Part shown: positions 55,271-62,823 of the stretch, in pieces
Layout: every line of letters starts with the position of its first letter
Position numbering within the stretch: the stretch's first letter is position 1
From: Saprospiraceae bacterium
Lineage (GTDB): Bacteria > Bacteroidota > Bacteroidia > Chitinophagales > Saprospiraceae
Length of the DNA: 64,000 nucleotides
Reading direction: 5' to 3'
NCBI GenBank assembly: GCA_016715405.1
Contig: JADKAE010000003.1
Span: 1-64,000, forward strand
Position numbers and translations under genes: made by a program
The notes under the pieces: generated by a model
The model's database searches: none
The model's input: only the letters and a program-made list of their open reading frames with translations
Told to the model about the DNA's origin: nothing

Positions 55271-56089
55271 ATGAAAAACATCGATAGCTGGCGCCCCAGC
55301 AAATATGTATACTACAAAGGAAAACTTCGCGCTTCGAGGGATATCGCCGAAGTGGGACCGGCTTCGCGGCTGATTACCGACCTGGTGGCGCAATGCTATG
55401 ATGCGCACCTCAGCCAATACGCCAAGGGGCGTCTGGTGGACTTGGGCTGTGGCAAAACTCCTTTGTATCACGCCTACCAATCTTTTGTATCTTCTTGCAC
55501 TTGCGTTGATTGGGCAAATACTTTTCACGAAACCTCGCACCTCGACGTAGCCTGCGATCTCAACGGCGATTTGCCCCTGGAAGATGCGTCGTTTGATACG
55601 ATTATTCTTTCCGACGTATTGGAGCATATTGCCCAGCCGGAAAAGCTATGGTCGGAAATGTCCCGGATATTAAGTCCCGGCGGCCGGGCGATCATCAATG
55701 TGCCCTTTATGTATTGGCTGCACGAAACGCCGTTTGACTATTACCGGTATACCGAATTTGCGCTATTGAGGTTTGCGGAAATGAATGGGTTCAAAGTGAT
55801 TAAGCTGGCACCTATGGGAGGTGCGCCGGCAGTGTTAGCCGATATTACAGCCAAAACGGTGATCAATTGGCCGGGTGTTGGCCGCTGGCTCGTTTCCGCG
55901 ATTCATGGGTGGTATAATTTTTTTACAAAAACTGCCATAGGAAAGCGTTTTTCCAATAAAACGGCCTCGACTTTTTCCCCTGTTTTATTTTATGATAGTA
56001 GAAAAACCCTGATCAGGACTTGCGCCTGTATTGTCGTACAACATCCCACCCTTTTTGCGCCAAAAGACTTACCTCCGGCGATAAGTTGA
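55271..56089 (+). CDS. SAM-dependent methyltransferase (type 11)
   Basis: A ~272-residue class I methyltransferase. Motif I is RLVDLGCGKTPLYHAY, the acidic residue follows in CVDWANTFHETSHLDVACDLNG, and the later motifs are FDTIILSDVLEHIAQPEKLW and LSPGGRAIINVPFMYWLHETPFDYYRYTEFAL. It probably methylates a glycan or lipid intermediate, given the flippase and glycosyltransferases next to it. Its 3' end overlaps the convergent flippase gene by 77 bases. One of the two ends is probably misplaced by a sequence error. Confidence 0.8.
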   Translation: MKNIDSWRPSKYVYYKGKLRASRDIAEVGPASRLITDLVAQCYDAHLSQYAKGRLVDLGCGKTPLYHAYQSFVSSCTCVDWANTFHETSHLDVACDLNGDLPLEDASFDTIILSDVLEHIAQPEKLWSEMSRILSPGGRAIINVPFMYWLHETPFDYYRYTEFALLRFAEMNGFKVIKLAPMGGAPAVLADITAKTVINWPGVGRWLVSAIHGWYNFFTKTAIGKRFSNKTASTFSPVLFYDSRKTLIRTCACIVVQHPTLFAPKDLPPAIS

Positions 56090-57518
56090 ATTTTAAAATG
56101 CCCGCTGTAAAAATACTCGTAATCAGCGTTGCTTTGATCAGGATATTCAACCAGACATTAGCGGTCAGCGGTATAATTTCGGCTGCAGCCCAGGCCACTA
56201 TTCCCAATAAAATAACTCCCGGTAAATTGGATGTAAAAGGCTGTAAGTTGAATTTTTTATAAATAAAACCCAATTTCAAAATATTATAAATCCCCAGCCA
56301 AAAAGCGGTGGACATAGCCGCGCCGTTAATTCCAAATAGCGGAATGAAAATTAAATTGCCGATAATATTGAGTACGCCTAAGGTCAGAATGACATAAAAA
56401 TTAAATTTGTAATATTTAGAATAACTGATAATGATATGATTCACGCCGGTTACCAGGTCGATGAGCCTGCCGATGCCCAGTATCAGCACTACATATTTCC
56501 CCTCTGCATATTGCGCACCGTTGGGCATGATGGCAAATAAATGATCGATGCACGTCCAGATGCCGATCAGCATAAACCAACCGGCCAAAAATTGATTGAG
56601 CGAGCTTTTTTGGTAAATATTTTTGATCTCCTGCAGGTTGTTTTCTTTCCAGGCCTGCGCGACGATCGGCGCGCTGATGCCTTCAATGGCCCTGCGGGGT
56701 ACATCCAGCACATCGGCGATAAACATAGCGATTGAAAACACGGCGGTAAATGTCAATCCCATGAGGGTGCCCACCATAAACAAGTCGAGTTTTACGGCCA
56801 ACATGCTGCTCAGCGAGCCCAGTATGCCAAAAAAAGCGTACGTGATCATGGCTTTTCGCAAGGGCGCCGTCAATACGGGCCAGCGAAACGACCAATGCAG
56901 CTGCCCGAGCAAATACAGATAAAATAATAACCCCGCTACCGCACCCACATGCACGAATATGACGCCGGTGAAAAATTGCGAAAAATCAATTTTTTCCCAA
57001 TAGACCAACAAGGCAAGAATACCCGTGGATAATTTGATCAAAAAATTGGTGAATAAAGCGGGGATGGCTATCCGGTTGAAATTGGCGCAAAAAGTGGCCA
57101 GGATATATTCAAGTCCGGCTAATAATAACAGTGGTAAAAAGTACGGAAGATAGGTCGTGAATAATTCCGATTTTTCGGCATAAAATCCCAACACATAATG
57201 GCCAAATAACGCTGATAAAATACAGAAAATAAAAAACCCGGAAACGCCCATGGTAAGGAGCAGCGTCAGAAAGCCGTTGTGGCCTTTTTTATCATCTCTG
57301 AAGTCGGGAAAAAATCGGATGACCAGGGCATTTACGCCCAGCATGACAAAGGGATAAAACGTGAGGGCATTATTCAGCACAAACTGGTAAATGCCGAGCT
57401 GGTCTTTCGAAAATGACAATGGGTATATATAGAGTATGTTGAGCGCCCCCAGCACAATACTCATATACGTAATAAAAGCGTTTTTAATGCTTTGGCGGAT
57501 GATTACTCCCATGATCAA
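56013..57518 (-). CDS. Oligosaccharide flippase-like membrane protein
   Basis: A 501-residue protein with 12-14 membrane helices of the Wzx/MVF-like polysaccharide exporter family (e.g. LGIYQFVLNNALTFYPFVMLGVNALVIRFFPDF near the N-terminus; FTAVFSIAMFIADVLDVPRRAIEGISAPIVAQAWKEN mid-protein). It would move lipid-linked glycan repeat units across the inner membrane. An alternative start lies two codons downstream (MGVIIRQS). It faces the methyltransferase on one side and is divergent from the next methyltransferase. Confidence 0.85.
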   Translation of the reverse strand: MIMGVIIRQSIKNAFITYMSIVLGALNILYIYPLSFSKDQLGIYQFVLNNALTFYPFVMLGVNALVIRFFPDFRDDKKGHNGFLTLLLTMGVSGFFIFCILSALFGHYVLGFYAEKSELFTTYLPYFLPLLLLAGLEYILATFCANFNRIAIPALFTNFLIKLSTGILALLVYWEKIDFSQFFTGVIFVHVGAVAGLLFYLYLLGQLHWSFRWPVLTAPLRKAMITYAFFGILGSLSSMLAVKLDLFMVGTLMGLTFTAVFSIAMFIADVLDVPRRAIEGISAPIVAQAWKENNLQEIKNIYQKSSLNQFLAGWFMLIGIWTCIDHLFAIMPNGAQYAEGKYVVLILGIGRLIDLVTGVNHIIISYSKYYKFNFYVILTLGVLNIIGNLIFIPLFGINGAAMSTAFWLGIYNILKLGFIYKKFNLQPFTSNLPGVILLGIVAWAAAEIIPLTANVWLNILIKATLITSIFTAGILKFNLSPEVSLLAQKGWDVVRQYRRKS

Positions 57519-57571
57519 GGTATCGAATAGGGCAAAGATGCGTTTTTTTTCTTAGCCTGCGCAAAAAGGAA

Positions 57572-57579
57572 TACCTTTG
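57572..57579 (+). promoter_or_regulatory. -7 promoter element for the second methyltransferase
   Basis: TACCTTTG fits TAnnTTTG and lies only 10 bases before the ATG at 57589, so the transcript would be nearly leaderless or translation starts at a later ATG (57604). A near-match CATCTTTG faces the flippase (57533-57540, minus). Confidence 0.5.
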
Positions 57580-57588
57580 CAAACCTCA

Positions 57589-58521
57589 ATGGCAAACAAC
57601 GCAATGGCATCAGATACCACACCCCGGGACTGGTCGAAAGTTGAAGTTTACTACGACAATTTCCTCGAAAGATTGGTCAGGGATTTTCTCTTTGGCAATC
57701 GCCGGATCATGGCGGCTATCCGCTTTGCGCTCGGCCAGTTTGGGCATCATCCCACACAAATATTGGATATAGGCTGCGGCCTGGGCTGGACTTCTTTCGA
57801 GATGGCCCGGCATTTTCCAGGGGCAAAGGTGCAGGGTGTTGACCTGAGCGGACAGTTGATAGACACCGCCAGGCAATTGTTTCGCCGCCAAAACCTCGTC
57901 TACCAAAAAACAGACGTCACCTCCGCCGATTTTGTATTCGACCGCCGCTTTGACGCGGTTTTGCTGGTCGACGTGTACGAGCATATCCCCGCCGAAGACC
58001 GCCAGGCTTTTCACCAGAGTCTGCGCCGGCTGCTGGCGCCCAACGCAAGGGTGGTGCTTACTTGCCCCACCGTTTTCCACCAGCAATGGCTACGCGATAA
58101 CCAACCCGAGGGGCTCCAACCCGTGGATGAAGACCTCGTACTGGCCGATATGGTCAAAATGGCCGAGGACTTGGGCGGACGGCTTTGCGTGTTTGCCCAG
58201 CAATCTATCTGGCATGGCAACGACTATTTTCACGCCATGATCGACCTCCAACCGCAATGGGGAGAACGCCCCGCTTTTCGCCCAAAAACTGTGACGCCAA
58301 GATGGTATCGATTGTGGATGGTTTTCACCCGACTGCCGCTCAGGATAAACCCGCTGCGAAAACCAGGCCAGTGGGCCTATTATTTAAAAACCTGGTTTAG
58401 CGGCAGTAAGAGCTTGTTTGGACTTCCGTCAATTGGCTGTAAGCGACAAATTTTATTTGATACTTCGTTGCATTTTTTCGCCGTAGCTGCCGGCTACGCC
58501 TGCAAAATGCGCCTCGTCTGA
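57589..58521 (+). CDS. SAM-dependent methyltransferase
   Basis: A ~310-residue class I methyltransferase. Motif I is ILDIGCGLGWTSFEMARHF, followed by VQGVDLSGQLIDTARQLF, and FDAVLLVDVYEHIPAEDRQAF. The C-terminal ~35 residues (SKSLFGLPSIGCKRQILFDTS...) are encoded by a MITE-like element (58409-58570), which also supplies the stop, so the native end is probably near residue 270. It belongs to the glycan cluster. Confidence 0.8.
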   Translation: MANNAMASDTTPRDWSKVEVYYDNFLERLVRDFLFGNRRIMAAIRFALGQFGHHPTQILDIGCGLGWTSFEMARHFPGAKVQGVDLSGQLIDTARQLFRRQNLVYQKTDVTSADFVFDRRFDAVLLVDVYEHIPAEDRQAFHQSLRRLLAPNARVVLTCPTVFHQQWLRDNQPEGLQPVDEDLVLADMVKMAEDLGGRLCVFAQQSIWHGNDYFHAMIDLQPQWGERPAFRPKTVTPRWYRLWMVFTRLPLRINPLRKPGQWAYYLKTWFSGSKSLFGLPSIGCKRQILFDTSLHFFAVAAGYACKMRLV

Positions 58522-58570
58522 AATAAAATTTGTTAGCTTTCGCACAATCACGAAAATCCAAACAAGCTCT
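58409..58570. mobile_element. MITE-like element with terminal inverted repeats
   Basis: AGAGCTTGTTTGGA at the left end mirrors TCCAAACAAGCTCT at the right end (14 bases, perfect). A second nested pair is CAAATTTTATTT/AAATAAAATTTG. It has no ORF of its own and lies across the 3' end of the methyltransferase gene, 13 bases before the next start. Confidence 0.75.
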
Positions 58571-58583
58571 AAATAACCCGGCT

Positions 58584-59726
58584 ATGCGCATTTTGCATTA
58601 TGTAACCAATTTTCTGCATCTCACCGAAACGTTTATTTACAACGAGATTATCGGATTGGATAAAATCCAGGAGGTAGAGGTGCTGTGCATCAACCGGCTG
58701 AATCCGGAGCGGTTTCCGTTTGACGACCTGCGGCAGCTGCGCTATCCGCAATTTCCCGGCAAGGGTATTCTCCGCCTTGAATTGGAAAAAAGGGACCTGA
58801 GCCTGATCAGCTACCGCAATCGCATTTTTTCTAACGACATCAACCAGGCGGTTCGCGATTTTCAACCCGATATTATCCATTGCCATTTTGGATACGAGGC
58901 CGCCCGTTTCCTCGAAAACTTTACGCGCACCGATATCCCCGTTTTTATCTCTTTTCACGGCAACGACGCCTCGGAAAGGCTGCGGTCGAATGTTTATTGC
59001 CGGCGGCTGAAACCACTCTTGGCACGACCCAATGTGTACGCTATTTTTGTATCCAAATTCCTGCACAGCAATTTTATTAAAAAAATAGCGGCGCCCAGGT
59101 ATTTTATACTGTACTACGGAATTAATCTAAGCCAGTTTGAAAGAAAAAAACCTGCACCTCCGCCACAGCCGTTTACGTTTTTGCAGGTATCCAGCTTTCG
59201 CGAAAAAAAGGGCCACGTGTATACGGTACGCGCCTTCAAAAAAATGCTGGACGCCCACCCCGATGCCCACTGCAAGCTCATCCTGGCCGGCGACGGCCCC
59301 CTGCTGAATGAAATTAAACAGCTCTGCCAATCGCTGGGTATAGCCCATCTGGTGGAATTTCCCGGGTTTGTCAGCTCCGCCCAGGCCCGCGATCTCATGG
59401 AGGAAGCCCACGCTTTTCTACACCACAGCATCACCGCCGCCAACGGCGATACGGAAGGTATGCCCAATGCCATCATGGAGGCCATGGCCATGGAGTTGCC
59501 GGTTATCAGCACCTACCACTCCGGTATCCCCGAATTGGTGGAAGATGGCGTAAATGGATTTCTCGTCCAGGAAAAAGACGTGGAGCCCTATGCCGACCGG
59601 CTAAGCGCTATTATGACCTGGCCGCTACAACCTACCAATCGCGAAAAAATTATGACTATCTGCGAAATCGGAGGACACGCCCGGCAGTTGTCTCAGATTT
59701 ATCAAACAGTGAACAGTGAACAGTGA
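58584..59726 (+). CDS. Family-4 glycosyltransferase
   Basis: A ~380-residue GT-B glycosyltransferase of family 4. MRILHYVTNFLHLTETFIYNEI starts the N-terminal domain, DIIHCHFGYEAARFLE and FISFHGND are acceptor-side motifs, and the donor domain shows FLQVSSFREKKGH, LAGDGPLLNEI and EGMPNAIMEAMAMELPVISTYHSGIPELVEDGVNG with the EX7E motif. The start at 58584 is preferred because the upstream codons come from the MITE. It ends QTVNSEQ, where the stop is in a CAGTGAA repeat. Confidence 0.9.
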   Translation: MRILHYVTNFLHLTETFIYNEIIGLDKIQEVEVLCINRLNPERFPFDDLRQLRYPQFPGKGILRLELEKRDLSLISYRNRIFSNDINQAVRDFQPDIIHCHFGYEAARFLENFTRTDIPVFISFHGNDASERLRSNVYCRRLKPLLARPNVYAIFVSKFLHSNFIKKIAAPRYFILYYGINLSQFERKKPAPPPQPFTFLQVSSFREKKGHVYTVRAFKKMLDAHPDAHCKLILAGDGPLLNEIKQLCQSLGIAHLVEFPGFVSSAQARDLMEEAHAFLHHSITAANGDTEGMPNAIMEAMAMELPVISTYHSGIPELVEDGVNGFLVQEKDVEPYADRLSAIMTWPLQPTNREKIMTICEIGGHARQLSQIYQTVNSEQ

Positions 59727-59790
59727 ACGTGAACTGGGTTGTGGGTTGTGGGTTGTGGGTTGTGGGTTGTGGGTTGGGGTTGGGTTGTCG
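59710..59790 (+). repeat. CAGTGAA and GTGGGTTG arrays
   Basis: CAGTGAA heptamers (59707-59728) supply the stop codon; GTGGGTTGTGGGTTG units follow to about 59790. Confidence 0.8.
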
Positions 59791-59859
59791 GTTATATGTT
59801 ATTAATCAATATATTATAAAATATGATTTTTATAATATAAAAATAATATTAATATTATC

Positions 59860-59985
59860 AGCACATCAGCACATCAGCACATCAGCACATCAGCACATCA
59901 GCACATCAGCACATCAGCACATCAGCACATCAGCACATCAGCAAATCAGCAAATCAGCAAATCAGCAAATCAGCACATCAGCACA
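59860..59985. repeat. ATCAGCAC octamer array
   Basis: About 15 units of ATCAGCAC/ATCAGCAA in clean 8-base phase. Outward from the minus-strand gene it reads TGATGTGC, and it supplies that gene's last two codons and its stop. An AT-rich stretch (59797-59858) lies between the two unlike arms. Confidence 0.9.
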
Positions 59986-60836
59986 TCAACTTCCCCTTCA
60001 TCCGCTCCCATCGGAAATTGCGGATAAACCTGCCTTCCGCTTCGCTGACCATAAACGCGTCGCGGTTCAACCACGATTTTAGCCAGCCCCACAGCACGCC
60101 CAGGCCGGTGAGGATATAGGGTTTATTGAGGTAGCCGGCTTTGATGGCGCTAATAAGCGTAATCAAAAAGCCGTAGCGCAGGCGGTACATGCCCTGGCCG
60201 ACTTTCACCCGTATTTTGATGGAGCCGGTTTCTGCGCCCAATTCGCGGTAGTGCCTGACCTTCAATGAAGTATCCACCTTTATAGTCCAGCCGTGGTAGC
60301 GGGCCAGGAGTTCGTCGGCGGTATCCCAGCCGATGGAGGGTTTGAGGCCGCCGATGGCTTCGAAGCAGGCCCGGCGGTAGGATTTATAGGCGCCTTTCAC
60401 GTGGTCTTCGTCGGAGAAATGCTCGTAGACCCATTCGCCGTTGCGTTCGATGACGATGGTGCCTCCGGCGATGCCCAGCTTGGGGTCGGCGGCAAACATA
60501 GCCGCGATTAGGGCAAAATAGTCGGCGGGCAACTCCAGGTCGGCGTCGAGTTTGACGAGGAAATCGTAGTCGTGCTCGAGTAAAGCCTGGTAGCCCAGGT
60601 TGAAGGCGCGCACCACTTTGGCCCTGCCGCCCGGGCTTCTTTTTGTCGTTATTGACCAGGCCGATCCAGGGGTAGCGCTGTGAATAGGTCCTTACTACCT
60701 CCGCAGTACGGTCTGTAGAGCCGTCGTTGACCACCAGCAGGCGCTGCGGCAACAAGGATTGCGCGGCGATGCTGTCGAGTGCGCGGGGCAGCATGACCTC
60801 CTCGTTGTAGGCCGGCATGATGACCACGTATCTCAT
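59978..60836 (-). CDS. Family-2 glycosyltransferase (one frameshift)
   Basis: The joined product is about 285 residues. The N-terminal part MRYVVIMPAYNEEVMLPRALDSI...LLVVNDGSTDRTAEVV is typical GT2; the catalytic VKLDADLELPADYF comes from the second frame, as does the Trp-rich LKSWLNRDAF end. The shift lies near 60635 in a T-rich run. Its end MC plus stop is encoded by the TGATGTGC array. It overlaps the FkbM gene by four bases (ATGA), so the two are translationally coupled. Confidence 0.88.
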
Positions 60837-61603
60837 TCCGCTTCACTTTTGAAAAACATGCCGTCGATGGTGTTCACCCGGCCGGTCTTCAGATCGACGC
60901 CTTCGATGTGAAAGCTGTAGGGCTGAAAGCCGTGGTCGCGCATGAAATCGGCGATGTCGTAGAAGGCGAAGCGGGTGTTTTCGTAGATGGGGTACAGCGG
61001 GATCTCGATTTTGATGCCCGAAACCCGGCCGAGCAATTGCATAGCTCCGTCGAGCACTTCTTTTTCATAGCCCTGGGTGTCTATTTTTAATAAAATGCGA
61101 TCGCCCGGCTGGATATATTGGTCCGCGATGGTGTCGAGTTTGTGCAGCGGAATGCGCTCCTTGCGCACCATTTTCGATTTGGGGTTGTGGGCTACGTAGG
61201 TATCCTTGATGGGCAGTACGGAGCTAAAAACCGTATCGTCGCTTACGTTGATATCGATCTCCCCGTCGGCGCTGCCGATGGCGCTGCGCCCGGCTACCGT
61301 CCACTGCGGATAAGCCTTGCTGCGCGCCAGCATTTCCTCGTAGGCTTGTGCCACGGGTTCAAAAGAGACGACCCTGCCGGCATAGCCGAAATCGTAGAGC
61401 GACTCGGCAAACTGTCCGGTGTTGGCGCCCACGTCGAAGACCAGCGTGATGCCCTGGTTTTTGAGCAGCATAGCGGTGCGCAGTTGCTCGCTGGCAGAAG
61501 CGGTAAATCGCTTGAGTTTGAGGTAAATGCCGGTTTGTTTGCCCCAAAAGCGGCGCAGCCGTTCCAGGGTTTTCGATTGCAGTATTTTTTCGAGCGTATT
61601 CAT
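60833..61603 (-). CDS. FkbM-family methyltransferase
   Basis: A 256-residue FkbM methyltransferase. VFDVGANTGQFAESLYDFGYAGRVVSFEPV is motif I with the following acidic residue, and LLKIDTQGYEKEVLDGA is the conserved FkbM signature. Such enzymes methylate sugar or polyketide hydroxyls; here a glycan is likely. It overlaps both neighbours by four bases, so the three genes form one tight operon. Confidence 0.9.
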   Translation of the reverse strand: MNTLEKILQSKTLERLRRFWGKQTGIYLKLKRFTASASEQLRTAMLLKNQGITLVFDVGANTGQFAESLYDFGYAGRVVSFEPVAQAYEEMLARSKAYPQWTVAGRSAIGSADGEIDINVSDDTVFSSVLPIKDTYVAHNPKSKMVRKERIPLHKLDTIADQYIQPGDRILLKIDTQGYEKEVLDGAMQLLGRVSGIKIEIPLYPIYENTRFAFYDIADFMRDHGFQPYSFHIEGVDLKTGRVNTIDGMFFKSEAE

Positions 61604-62718
61604 ATCTGTTTATTATTCCGGTTTGTTTGTGCTAATACGTCCAACAAGGGCGTAATAGCCCGGTCCCGGTTGTAAAAATCGTAAAAAAGGGCCGGCGTGG
61701 GCCGGTAGTCGCGCCGCAGCACTTCGCTGACAGCCTCGGCGAATGCTTCGTCGTCGTAGTCGGCTACGACCAGCAGCTTGTCGCCGCAGGCCTGCCGGTC
61801 AACACCTTCGGCGCCGGCGGCGCAGGAGACGACGGTAGCGCCCAGGGCCACGGCTTCGATGATTTTGGTTTTGACGCCGCCGCCGCTGGTGACGGGGTTG
61901 ATGACCACGTCGGCGGCTTTGATGTAGGTCTCAATATCGGGCACAAAACCCATATACGATAGTCGTGGGTCTACTTTTTCCAATCCGCCGCCGCAGACAA
62001 TCACGCGGAAAGGGGTTTGTATTTTATTTTGAAAAATAGAAAACAACTTATCAGCAATGCGCTGTACCGCTTCGCGGTTGGGCTGGTAGTCCTGTGGTCC
62101 GAAAAACAGCAACAAGCGCTCCCCTGCCGGCCACGAGTGGCGTTGCAGCAGGATTTGCCGGGCCGCATCGCGGTCGACGGGCGCCGCCGATTCGGCTACG
62201 CCGTAGGGAACCACGGTACAACGAGAAATATCAAGTCCAAATTCTTGTACCGCCTCCGGTAGCTCATCGGGCGAAATAAAAAGCAGTTGGTCGGCACGGC
62301 GGTATACCCATCCTTCCAGCGCTTTCACCAGCGGCCACCAGGGTTTGCCCATTGAGCGAAATCGGCGATATTCCAGGTTTTGCACGTACACCATGGTGCG
62401 GGCCCCGGCCAGCCGGGCCACGGGGAATAACAACAAAGCGATAAAAGGCTGAAAGCAGATACACACCCCCACGGACTCCTGCCTGAAAAGCTTCCAGCAG
62501 CGCCAGGCCGTTACCGGACTCACATACCGCCACACGCGGCGGGTCAGGATGCGGTGCAAGGTGAATGGCGGAGTTTCGGCGGAGTTATCGGTGGTAGAGA
62601 TACACATCAACGGCGTCTGTGCGGCGAGGGCCGCTGCAAAACCCCAGGCCGCTTTGTGACCGCCGTTGCGGGGCGGGTGGAAGCGGTAAGGGATTACAAA
62701 TGCCGTGGGATGGTTCAT
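61600..62718 (-). CDS. Family-4 glycosyltransferase
   Basis: A 372-residue GT-B glycosyltransferase. FGPQDYQPNREAVQRI, VIVCGGGLE, YMGFVPDIETYIKAADVVINPVTSGGGVKTKIIEAVALGATVVSCAAGAEG carry the donor-domain motifs. It is the first gene of the three-gene operon (61600, 60833, 59978) and probably adds one sugar to the same glycan. Confidence 0.88.
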   Translation of the reverse strand: MNHPTAFVIPYRFHPPRNGGHKAAWGFAAALAAQTPLMCISTTDNSAETPPFTLHRILTRRVWRYVSPVTAWRCWKLFRQESVGVCICFQPFIALLLFPVARLAGARTMVYVQNLEYRRFRSMGKPWWPLVKALEGWVYRRADQLLFISPDELPEAVQEFGLDISRCTVVPYGVAESAAPVDRDAARQILLQRHSWPAGERLLLFFGPQDYQPNREAVQRIADKLFSIFQNKIQTPFRVIVCGGGLEKVDPRLSYMGFVPDIETYIKAADVVINPVTSGGGVKTKIIEAVALGATVVSCAAGAEGVDRQACGDKLLVVADYDDEAFAEAVSEVLRRDYRPTPALFYDFYNRDRAITPLLDVLAQTNRNNKQI

Positions 62719-62823
62719 TTTGCCGGTTGTTAATCGCCGAGTTTGGGAGTTAGCGCAGAGTACGCGGAGGGGAGATTATCTCATCGCACCTCGCCCAAAC
62801 CCTTTAAACTCATTTCTCTGCCA

